Below, piece by piece: positions 25,971-36,094 of a DNA stretch of 64,000 nucleotides (its first letter is position 1; each line of letters opens with the position of its first letter). The notes beneath the pieces were generated by a model, which saw only the letters and a program-made list of their open reading frames with translations, was not told where the DNA came from and searched no databases. This DNA is from Trifolium pratense (lineage: Eukaryota; Streptophyta; Magnoliopsida; Fabales; Fabaceae), in assembly GCF_020283565.1 (NCBI RefSeq), contig NC_060063.1, positions 22,746,777 to 22,810,776 of the forward strand, in the 5' to 3' direction. The position numbers and the translations under genes are program-made.

Positions 25971-26275
25971 TGAATTCTTCTGGAATTCACACGGAATAAT
26001 CTTGAGTTCTTCATGAACTACCCTTTTGAATTCTTAGGAATTCATAGAGAATAATATGAGTTCTTCAGGAACTATGCTTTTGAATTCTTCAGGAATTGAC
26101 ATAGAATAATGTTGAGTTCTTCAAGAACTATGCTTTTGAATTCTTCAGGAATTCATAAATTAAATGTCTAAGTTCTTCAGAAACTAAGAATAGGTTCTTT
26201 AGGAACCAAGATTATGAATTCTTCGGGAATTCATGTATTAACTTTCTAGGTTCTTCAGGAACCAAGATTATGAAT
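25971..26275. repeat. Array of micro-hairpins with TTCAG loops
   Basis: Eleven short palindromes follow each other with two per 55-bp unit. Stems are TGAATTC, AGTTC or GGTTC, each with its own complement, around a five-base centre TTCAG, TTCTG, TTCAA, TTCAT, TTCGG or TTTAG, with one reduced to TTAG. Centres lie at about 25980, 26012, 26035, 26066, 26090, 26122, 26146, 26178, 26200, 26224 and 26256. Confidence 0.85.
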
Positions 26276-26679
26276 TCTTAAATATGTTTATGTTCTTTTG
26301 GATGATCGAAGTGTCGATGTTTCACCATACAGGTGTCGGTCACGAAGCATAATGATGCTTCACCAGACTATTGTCGGTCACGAAACTCAAACAATATCAA
26401 ACATCCAAGATACATATTATAAATAAATAAATAATTGATCAACATTTTATGTAATATTAATGATCAAAGTATTATGCTTCACCATACAAATGTCGGATAT
26501 CACGAAGCGTAAACAACATTGAATCAATTAAATACATAAAGGAATGATGCTTATTTATTTATTTAATTTTAATTATTATTATTTGATCTTTATAAGTATA
26601 CAAGGTTCAAACGATTCATAATCATATAATAATCAAAAATAAAAACTACTTGTGATTTCATAAAAATAGAATAAGAATT

Positions 26680-26713
26680 GCGTACCTCAGTTGGTAAGCT
26701 CGTGCTGATAACG
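26680..26713 (-). other. PBS-like site matching a tRNA 5' half
   Basis: Read on the plus strand, the bases just left of the 5' LTR run CTCAGTTGGTAAGC then CGTGCTGATAACG. This resembles the D-arm and anticodon arm of a tRNA, best to my memory tRNA-Ile(AAU). Element RNA is minus-strand, so it would be complementary to that tRNA half. This is not the usual TGGTATCAGAGC site. Confidence 0.5.
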
Positions 26714-26909
26714 TGTTATGAAATATAAGTAATAGTAATAATATATAAGTATAGAGGAGAGAAGAAGAGAAGAGAGAAAGAATAGAGATTGTATTATTCT
26801 CATCAAGGTGTGTCTTTACATGACAATACAAGTCATATTTATAGGACAATATAATGGGCCAGTGGAATGGATCAATGCTTAATGGACATCCACTAAATTA
26901 TTCATAATA
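26714..26909 (-). repeat. 5' LTR of old copia
   Basis: 196 bp, pair of 5443-5638. The last three bases are ATA instead of ACA. It is followed by the target copy TGACC at 26910-26914, after which the split MITE resumes. Confidence 0.85.
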
Positions 26910-26914
26910 TGACC

Positions 26915-26950
26915 AATTTTCTCTTATATTTTGGGGCAAAGAGAATATTA
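26915..26950. mobile_element. Stowaway-like MITE, right half (split by copia)
   Basis: Continues the element of 5348-5442: AATTTTCTCTTATATTTTGG, then a decayed GGGGCAAAGAGAATA terminus. Confidence 0.6.
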
Positions 26951-27207
26951 TACTACTTCCGTCACAAAATAAATGTCACTTTAAGAATAAAATTTTGTTT
27001 CAAAATGAATGTCATTCTCGTTTTCCAATGCTATATTTTTGAATTGTACTCCTAATTATTATTATTATATGCACTATTTCCAATAAAACAGACAATAACT
27101 TATAGGGATAATTTAGTAAAATAATTATTTAGTTTTTTACAACATAGTTATATTTTTTAATGTGTGCAAAAACGTTAAAAGACATTCATTTTGAGACGGA
27201 AGAAGTA
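26951..27207. mobile_element. Stowaway-like MITE
   Basis: The left end reads TACTACTTCCGTCACAAAAT and the right end GAGACGGAAGAAGTA. These are inverted partners, each followed inward by an ATGTC/GACAT match. About 257 bp, no coding capacity. Confidence 0.65.
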
Positions 27208-27327
27208 TATTTTTTAAATTTATTGAAAAACGGATCTATAAATAAAAAAATGATGATAGACTAATGATTGTCAAAGAATCCAATCCTCTTAATCAACAAT
27301 GCAAATTTGTATAATTTTTTTAGATGA

Positions 27328-28600
27328 CTAGCATAATACCCGTGCTATCGCACGGGTCGTAACGTTACGCGTATATTTTTTAAGTTACACTTTGCTAAGT
27401 CAACTTTCAAAAAGTAATAAGAGTATATATTCATTAATAGATAAAGTAATATGATTAATTAAAAGATGGTTAACATTACTTGAAAAATGTTTTTAAAGTT
27501 AAATTTATTTAATCAATTATATACATAATTTGTCTCATGTATGATTTATTTAGTATATATGATAGTTATTTTGAGATTGTTATGAGTTTCATGAATCAGT
27601 AGCATAATTTGTCTAATGTATGATTTATTTAATATATATGATTATAATTTTGATATTGTTATGAGTTATATGAATCAGTAGCATAATTTGTCCCATGGAT
27701 GATTTATTTATTATATATGATTGTTATTTTGATATTGCTATGAGTTATATGAATCAGTAACATATTTCGTCTCATGTAAGATTTATTTAGTATATATATA
27801 TATGATAGTTATTTTGAGATTGTTATGAGCTCATTAATCAGTAGCATAATTTGTCTAATGTATGATTTATTTAATATATGTGATTGTTATTTTGATATTG
27901 TTATGAGTTATATGAATCAGTAGTATAATTTGTCTCATGTATGATTTATTTAGTATATATGATAATTATTTTGAGGTTGTTATCAGTATATATGATATTA
28001 TGAAATTTTTAAAATTTTTATAAAAAACAATAATACAATATTATAATTTTTACCATGTGTTAGAATATTTTGTCCAAATACCCATTGTATATTGTTTCTG
28101 TCTTTGCAATATATTAGAAATAAAATAATACAATATCCATACTTTAGTATAGATAGCTAGCCTTAGCATATGCATGAACATGTGGATGTGGAGTGTATCC
28201 ATGAATTCACGTCCCTTCCACTTTACTATAGTATAAAGGATATTTTCTTTGTAGTTTAAATAAAAATTTAATTGAATCATACAATGTTACTACATTTAAA
28301 ATGAAAAATACTCATATATTACCATATACCTTCGTCCCATATAAAATAACCAATTTTTTTAAATTTTAAGGGACCTGTGCTATCGCACGAGTTGTAACGT
28401 TATACCTATATTCATATAAATTACACTTTATTAATAAAAATTAAAAAATTTTGTTGTTCGAAGTTAGATTTATTTAATCAGTATGAGTACTATGAATTAA
28501 TAGCATATTTGTCCCATATATGATTTATTTAATGTAAATGTTAGTTATTTTGAAATTGTTATCAATTACATGAATGAGTAGTATAATTTGTCTAAAAATG
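27328..28600 (-). mobile_element. Helitron-like 3' end(s) with satellite body
   Basis: Read on the minus strand, a GC-rich hairpin (CCCGTGCGATAGCACGGG, 27339-27356) is followed by seven bases and then CTAG (27328-27331) and T. That is the hairpin-plus-CTRR layout of a Helitron 3' terminus. A diverged second copy of the hairpin and flank lies near 28374-28400. No Rep/helicase sequence and no defined TC 5' end are visible, so the right limit is provisional. Confidence 0.5.
27524..27987. repeat. 79-bp tandem repeat, 5.8 copies
   Basis: Units start at 27524, 27603, 27682, 27761, 27845 and 27924. Lengths are 79, 79, 79, 84 (extra TA steps) and 79, then a 64-bp partial. Each unit begins CATAATTTGTCTCATG or a close variant. 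A lone diverged unit lies at about 28503-28600. Such arrays are common inside Helitrons. Confidence 0.9.
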
Positions 28601-29120
28601 GATTATGAAAAAATTGGAGATACTTGTTCCCTGATCTTGGGGTGTGGCTTCATCTTCTCATCTCCTGTCATACATAACAATATTAGAGACAAAAAAGAAA
28701 GAAACCAAATTTAATTTTTTTAGTAGTTTATAGATATGTATGTAGATCAATATAGAGAATAAAATTGATATTTTTATATTTTTTGGCATTATTTATACTT
28801 TGAGTTTGAAAAAACCAAAATATATAAACAAAACGAAGAAATAAAAAAAACTAAAAGACTTAAATTAAATAAATAATTAAACGGGTAAGGGGAGTGCAAA
28901 CTGAAAACAGGGGATGCAAGTATAGCAAAACGTAGGCCCAAACCAAAAGGCTGGGGCACAGTAGCGTAAAAAAATAAAAAGGGCCAGGATTCAAACTGGC
29001 CGTCAGATTGATCAGATGATCCTGATCTGAACAGGGGAAAGAAAGATATATGTGTCTGATGAAGATAAGCGGTGATGATGGAAAGCTTACGGTGCTCGGC
29101 CGTGGACACTTGCACATTGG
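28020..29120. other. Intergenic, no gene supported
   Basis: AT-rich. A fragment at about 28325-28360 looks like one Stowaway end (CTTCGTCCCATATAAAATAA). Short minus-strand frames at 28789-29171 show no recognisable domain. The 24-bp phrase GGGGTGTGGCTTCATCTTCT at about 28639 recurs at 29596. Confidence 0.4.
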
Positions 29121-29124
29121 ATCA

Positions 29125-29580
29125 CATTGGGTATATATACACTTTTTCTTCATGGATCCTTCATTTTCCATTTTTCTTTCTCTCTCTTACTCCCTCCTTC
29201 ACTCTTTCTCAACTTTGTTTCCGACGGCCGGCCACCGTCCCTAGAAAAATCTCATATTCAACTAGAAACACTTATTTAACCTTTTTAAACCCAAATCAAA
29301 CCAAAAAAACACAAAATCAAACAAAAATCTCAAAAACCTACAAAACCCTAGATCTACTTTGTTGAATATTTTTTTCTTTCAAAACCCAACAACAAAAAAT
29401 ATTTGCATCAAAACTTTGAACATACGAAAAAATAAAAACGATTTATTTGGCGTTCTTTTTTTTTTTCATCTTTGTGAAGTTCACATCGGAGCTCCGCCGT
29501 CAAAGCTCTATCACAGGTCAACTATGAACTCATTAATGGAGTTTAATACCAGATGTATGACCTTCATCATGTAATTGGAT
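29125..29580 (+). promoter_or_regulatory. Promoter and leader-like region, no gene behind it
   Basis: GTATATATACAC near 29130 is followed by a CT-rich stretch at 29170-29215, the usual look of a plant TATA box and transcription start. The leader that follows is A/C-rich. A short ATG frame opens at 29524 and meets a possible splice donor (GTAATT) near 29570. No downstream exon is recognisable before the retroelement at 30146. It may be the 5' end of a gene destroyed by, or captured with, mobile DNA. Confidence 0.3.
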
Positions 29581-30140
29581 TTTTTTTTCGATCTGGGGTG
29601 TGGCTTCATCTTCTTCTCTTTTGCTAATTTGGTATTTTTCAGTTTCCTTTTAGATTCTAGATTCTACAAAAGTTTCTGAAATAAAATATAGTTTCTTTTT
29701 GGATCTGTATATATTCTTATTCCTCTTATTTAATGTTAATTGATCTTTTTTTTTAATTTAAATTTGTTTACTTTTACTCATCTTTTTTTTTTAATTCAGT
29801 TTGAGATATTTTTAGAACAATCATCTTAGAACAATTGTAATATGAATATTTCTAGAATATGTTTGGTTGTTTCAAATTCTATCATTAACTCTAATTTTAA
29901 TTTAATTTAAACAGTAATAATGATATTTCTTACGCAACCTGCACATTTTTTTGGGTACAAAACCTGCACCTCTACTGCAATCTACTATGCAGTACTACCC
30001 TACATGATTAATCACAACAAAGGTATAAAATATTATATTAAATGAATATTAGTACTTCTGTATGCTCATTGTCATTGAGACCCACAAAATAAAAAAGTTT
30101 ATTGCATCAGTGTAACTATTACCAATATCTCTTTCTCTTT
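29581..30140. other. AT-rich intergenic
   Basis: Homopolymer-rich sequence that could be an intron of the promoter-like unit to its left. Nothing else is visible. Confidence 0.35.
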
Positions 30141-30145
30141 CTACA

Positions 30146-30202
30146 TAAAGAGGTTTGAATTGAAATGGATTTTTCATTGAGTTGTGTCGATTACAAGTTG
30201 TA
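30146..30202 (-). repeat. Ale-like left LTR, first part
   Basis: 57 bp from TAAAGAGGTTTGAATTG to TTGTA. It is interrupted by the LARD, whose TSD TTGTA is its last five bases. Confidence 0.88.
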
Positions 30203-33022
30203 TGTAACACCCAAACCCGTTATTTAATTAACTCTGCCTTTATAAAATCTTTTTCGAAAATACGTAGCGGAAAAATTGAAAATCTGATTATAAAGCGCTG
30301 GTTTGAATATCACAAAATACAAAATCCTCCGCATCAACACGATGCGTTATAAGTTATACAAAACCAATACTTTTCACAAAGAATAATTCTTATATGAAAA
30401 CATAAGCAATTACAGAGTAATTTTCTAAAGGAATTTATATATATATATACAAAACCCCTTTTCTCCCCGTGTCACAATCAGAGCGGAGCTTCACCACGCT
30501 ACTCGGACAAGCTAACATATAACCTGTCAATCTGGATATCTGAACCCCCAAAGGTTCCAATTAACACAAAGCAGAGAGTTAGTTTACATGATCAATAAAA
30601 CAAGCATAAGAATGCACCTACGCTTTACACCACTATCATGCATACTACTAACTCACACGCACATTCATCAACAAATATTCCATTATAATTTACCAGACAA
30701 ATTATAATTCAAACATCACTTGTACGTCAACAATTATCACATAATCAATCATCCACAAAATACACCAAACATATAGTTTCACGTCGTCTCGGACAATACC
30801 AAAACATCAACAAATACATTGTTCAGATTATGGTCATGACGGACCCTGCGTTGTTCATTTTATAGTCATGACGGACTCTGCTCCTCACATACGGATTAAC
30901 AATCAACATTTACCAAGTATGTGTCAAACATCATTTATCATAAAATGCACACAAAATCCCTAATGCAATCTAATGCTTCACATTCATGTTATGTCCTCTA
31001 GACACCTCTAATGCATGTGGTACCATCGTCTTTATCAGGGTATTTCACCTCCGATATCCTTCTTTATCAAACAAATATAGTTCGATATCCTTCTTTATTG
31101 GACAAGCCAATATCCCTAAATATTCATGATGCATGCACTCAAAACTCATGAATATATCCACCAACAATTATGGCATATAGCCCATCAACAATAACGTGGA
31201 ACACTATCCAACGTCCGTCTTTATTAAGATAATCAATACCTTAATATCCGTCTTTATCAAATAACATAATTCGATATACTTCTTTATTAGAATAACATAA
31301 TTCTAATATCCTTCTTTATTAAGTTGATTAACACCTTAATATACTTCTTTGACATTTAAATAAACATCATCATTCATCAACAAGCTATCATCACATAAAC
31401 ATCAACACAACCCTCATGCAATTAATATATAACAACTACATTAAGCATGCCTCAACTCATAAAACAAACACCGGAATCGGAGTCTACACGAAAAACTGAG
31501 TAAAATAGGTTCCGGGGTCGAAAACCCTCAAAAGTCAACCAAAAGTCAACATTTTCAATCCTGTGAACAGTGCCTGCGCTGGGGCGCCGGCCTTCGTCAC
31601 AAAACAGAGTCAAAATGGCATTTCTAGACTTCTCTGGGCGCCTGGGCGCCACTCCTCTAAAACGGTGCGCCACAGACAAATTGTGCAGGATTTCTGCAGG
31701 ACAGCCTCTCATTGCAACGATCATAACTTGGGCTACGAAAGTCCAATGGAGACGCACATATACTCGTTGGAAAGCTAACAAACAGGGCTACAACTTTTAT
31801 GTTGGCCACTAAAACCAGTTCACAACGAAAAGAGGTCAAAAATGCACGCAAAGGTTCAGACCTCATAGATAACAATTTTCTATATTTCTCATTTCAAACT
31901 CTAAACTCTCAAGACTCTCACATAGACCATTTTTCATATTCTAAACTCCATCACACATATATACATACTCAAAGCACTTACAAAAGTCCATTTAAACATC
32001 AATACATCATTCATTGCTTATTATTCAAAGAAATTCATGAACATTTTGCAAAACTCATCAACACTTTGCAAATCATTGAGCTTGGCTAAGGCCAATCTAG
32101 GGCTTAGGCAAAGCACACCAAAATAACCACACATCAACACAATCAACCAAGCATATTCATAAGCACTTAAACACAAGTATTTTAACCATCAAAAACACTT
32201 ATACACATAGTTATGATTCCATTTATACAAGCTTGTGAACATATCAAAATTCATCAAGAACACAAACTTTTTCCTTAACAAACATCTACATATTCCCTCA
32301 TACAATCATGTCATGAATAAATAACATCTCATGATCTTTTCCTTTCAATGATTCATGAAGAAAATCACCCAAAACCCCAAAGAAAATGAGTGAGAGAGTT
32401 TGGGAATGGAGGCCTAGACAACCTCCCCTCTCTTGAACCACTCATGAATCATGGAAACTAACTCTCTTACCTTAGAAATTTGATGAATCCTCAAGCTCCT
32501 CATGTTCTAGCTCTCATGAGCTCCTCTCTTTCTCAAGCCCTAGCACCCTCTTGCTTTGCTCTCTTGCTTGCCCTAGCTTAGGGATGATGATCCTTGAACT
32601 CCCATGATTCCAACAAGCTTCTAATGGATCAATTTGGTGAAGAAATGAAAATTTGTGATGGAAGGGAAATGATGAAGAAATGCCACGGCCAAAGAAGAGA
32701 GAAGAAGAAGAAGGATGAATGAACTTTGTGATTTTTCTCTTGTTCTTATCTCCTTTCCACCTTTATTGACTTTTCTTACCAACCAAGTATAAGAAAATAT
32801 CTTCTCCTCCCACTTGCATCATAAACCGCCCCCCTTTCCCTTGCCTTGGCCCATTGGGCTTCAAGCCCACTTAACATGGTTTCGCTCACGTAACGCTCCT
32901 AACTCGCGTATTAACTTATATTCGCGCCAATTAATTATTCGCCGCTTAATAAAATAATTATGAATTATGCCCTCGCGTAATAAAATAATTAAATAACGAA
33001 TAATAAATTTCGGGTCGTTACA
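30203..33022 (-). repeat. LARD 3' LTR
   Basis: 2820 bp. It differs from the other LTR at 32968 (T here, C at 38860), the only difference I noticed. A hairpin array lies at about 31027-31351 and GGCGCC-rich words at 31580-31660. Small frames inside it repeat in both LTRs and are not genes. Confidence 0.88.
31027..31351. repeat. Hairpin array with conserved 12-nt linker
   Basis: About seven units. The linker TATCCTTCTTTA (variants TATCCGTCTTTA, TATACTTCTTTA) separates short inverted repeats whose arms change together: TTAAG/CTTAA, TTAGAAT/ATTCTAA, TTGG/CCAA and TC/GA. The copy in the other LTR is at 36919-37243. Confidence 0.75.
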
Positions 33023-36000
33023 ACTCTCCCCCACTTAAAAGATTTTCGCCCTCGAAAATTACCCGACTTAAAACAACTCCGGATAACTCTTTTATCCGAT
33101 TTCCAACAAAAAACTTCAAACTCCACGTATTAATAAGTTTGACAAAATTAGTCCATCCCAACCAACACAATCTCGTCTACTACCAACAATAGATCAAGGA
33201 CAGCTAATCCCTCGATTTGTCGATAGATAGTCAACAATCATGATGTCGGTATAAACCATTCTTATCAAACCACCAAAACGTCCACTTAATATCTTACGGC
33301 ACTCACTGCACCACTCAAAACAAACTCTAATCAGTCTAATACACCTTGAAAAGACGTTTTCGTTGAATACCTTACAACTTTTCAAGTTCCATAAGTCCTC
33401 AACTTTTCTTCAATCACTTAATTGCGTCGAATCTTATTCCAATCATTTAGTCGACAACACAACCTCAACATTCCTTTGTTGATCAACTCCTCAAATTTTT
33501 TCTTGACACTTATCAAATTCACCACCTCTAACCGTTAAATTCTTAGATTACGTAACATAACATTTCCAATGTCGCTTTTCCGCCGCGATACCCTTATCAA
33601 AATATTATTTTAAGTCACCCATAGACTCACTGTTGTTTCACCGTCCATGATGAAATTATTCGAAATCCTTTACTCCTTTACCACATGGTATAACTTTACT
33701 ATTCCAACGGATACGATGTGTCCATCATCTCAAATCTCCACCGACTTTTCCAATAAGTCGTCGTCGATCTCATTCTTACTTCCGAATGTTACAAAACACT
33801 CTCTCTGATACTTTCTTATTTCCAAACATCCAAAAATGATACTTCGCTCCCAGTTCCATCTCAACCTCCTAAGGTTTCATCCAACTCCGACACTAATCGT
33901 CCGATCATTATCCAAATGAAATTATTTCTTTCTCGACAAGCTCTTACAAAATCCATCAAATTGTCACCCCACTTCCATCTTGAAATAACTCTACTACTCA
34001 TACCATTCTCTACTATGGTATCTCTTAATTCCATTCTCATCTACTATGAGAACTCACTTCTTTTTCTTGGTTATACAACACTAATGGTTCTCTAAGTTTA
34101 ACATCCATATTCTAAGCTTCTCAAATCTTTCCAAGAAATGACTACTCGATTCTAACACACTCAACCGCTATAAATCCTTCCTAGGCTCTTCTCGATCACC
34201 TAGTAATTCCATATTCAATCTCGGTGACTATCCAAAAGTTGATTTCCAAACAACCACAGTTCATATCTTGTTGATTCCAACAACGTCCTTATTTGTCGCA
34301 CACAATCCAACTAGTCACGTTCCTTATCGTTCTTCACTGTGACAAACATACTTTTCTCCATTCGATCAGTTCTTATTCGCATTTCGTGACTATCTTAAAG
34401 TCATAACATCCTAAAGTTCATCCACACAAAATCTTTATTCCAATCTTGACTAGTCTCTTCGAACTATTCAAAATGTTTACTTTCCTTAAAGGTTCACTTG
34501 CTAAATAATTAACAAGTTTAGCTCACACCGATACAACTCTATAGGTATTCCCACCATTCTTATAACCATCACCTAATCATCACTAGGTTCGCCCATTCTT
34601 AACGCACAACGTCTTCTCCGTTTTCCAACAACGGTTTCCATTTAACATCTCTGTCCGTTCCACCATTCCACAATGGTCACATTCTCTTTACGGCTAAACA
34701 ACTTTAGTTCGTCTCATTCTGAATCTTCCGGAATGATCATCTGATATTTCCTCCAAAATACTCTCCAAATAAGAACTTTACTTTCAATCCCTTATCAAAT
34801 TGACGTCTACTCGTCCTTACTCAACTTGTCTGAACGACAACGTCCTACTCCTTCCATTCCATGGTATTGCTTCTGAGAAATTCTTGTAGTTCTCATCCGC
34901 CTCTAGTCCATACCCTTTTGTACACTACACGATCTCCAATCGTTTCCAAACGGTCTTCATCTTTCTTAATCAATCTCAGTGTTGATCCCATGACGAACAC
35001 TTAGTCCAACAACTTCTCATCTAGCAATCCTCACAACTTGCTGTCCAAGTTCCTTCCACTTCGAACAACACTAATCAATCTTGAACAATCTACTTCAAGA
35101 GCATCTCCATCCATCCTAACTTCTTCACATTCGAACCATCTCGGAGAGACACAACTTTCTCCCCCACTTATCTCAAACCCATCTATACTCTTCCACTAGA
35201 ACTTCCGGTATAAACTCCTAGTCATTCTATCGATTCTAAATATATTCTCCCAAAAAGAATCTAGTACCGACAACATTCACATGTGTGTCGCATACAAGGG
35301 TAAACGTAAGGCATTAAACCTAGACATCTACACAAATATCCTGTACAGTCCTCTTGACATATACGCCACTACGCAAATACATAAGTATTCTATTCCCCAC
35401 ATATACTAGTGTAACAACCTTCATACCAACTAGCATACGCAAACACAACAACATGTCAATACATATATTTATAACTAAAATATATGTAAGACAACAAAAC
35501 ATCCATGTACACAAGACATCGAGTCAAGTACATGCATTACATTTCATTTGCTCGCATACTTACAACATCTACTCAAACATGTATAAAACATAGCATGTTC
35601 TCAAATAAGTTCTCATCATGAGAATACATTCACATAGTTCAATTAAAGAACCACACTAAGTACTAGTAATCAATCTACCACATGTTATAAACAAACATAT
35701 AACAACACACACTAGGATCTACTTACATCCTACTCCTTTCTCACTCTAGTGAAAAATTCATTTTCACTTACTCAAAAGAAAATAATCTTATATTTTCAAC
35801 AAAATCTTCATCACATGCAGTTTTACATCATGCCGGATCATCAACAATTAGCAATAAGCATCTACAAACCAAAAGTTCAAACCACACAAATTTTTAAAAC
35901 TTTAAGCATAAAAATACACAACCACTACTTGACTTGATAACTTATAACAATGATAAGTATCAATCGCATCAAGTACACACAACAAGAAAAGACAGACACA

Positions 36001-36094
36001 ACTGGCACACACGCTCACTCGATCTGACTGCACAGAACGGCTCTGATTGACACATAACCTCACAGTCCGAAGACGACCCGCTCTGATACCACTT
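33023..36094 (-). other. LARD internal region, no gene
   Basis: On the minus strand it runs from PBS (36080-36091) to PPT (33023-33036). It is purine-rich on the element's sense strand, with no frame of useful length. A second PPT-like run, TAAGTGGGGGAGA, lies at about 35158-35173. I see no protease, RT or integrase motif; only the last few dozen bases resemble a Tekay pol end. Confidence 0.7.

Larger units (their letters stand above)
25427..26713 (-). pseudogene. Old copia 5' leader/gag region, decayed
   Basis: This is the part of the old copia between the Tekay array and the copia's 5' LTR. No open frame is recognisable. It contains a 55-bp imperfect tandem repeat of micro-hairpins (25971-26275). 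It also contains three larger inverted units of the form GCTTCACC...TCACGAAGC, at about 26317-26347, 26354-26385 and 26474-26508. The 55-bp period is not a multiple of three, which argues against a coding repeat. Confidence 0.5.
5443..26909 (-). mobile_element. Old Ty1/copia element, split by Tekay array
   Basis: Identical-length 196-bp LTRs lie at 5443-5638 and 26714-26909. They start TGTTATGAA and end TTCATAACA (decayed to ATA at the right end). A 5-bp target duplication TGACC flanks them at 5438-5442 and 26910-26914. A purine-rich tract (AAGGAGGAG on the minus strand) abuts the left LTR and a PBS-like sequence abuts the right LTR, so the element reads right to left. Its own length without the nested array is about 5.8 kb. 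Coding sequence is decayed, but pol-like words survive near 7380-7480. Confidence 0.85.

Noticed and set aside
25971..26275. CRISPR array
   Set aside because: Plant DNA, repeats are palindromic and imperfect, spacers are not unique, and no cas genes exist.
26680..26713. tRNA gene or SINE
   Set aside because: Only the D-arm to anticodon part is present, no T-arm or acceptor end, and it abuts an LTR, so a primer binding site explains it better.
31452..32089. Frames inside the LARD LTRs (again at 37344-37981)
   Set aside because: No recognisable protein; overlapping frames on both strands; duplicated only with the LTR.
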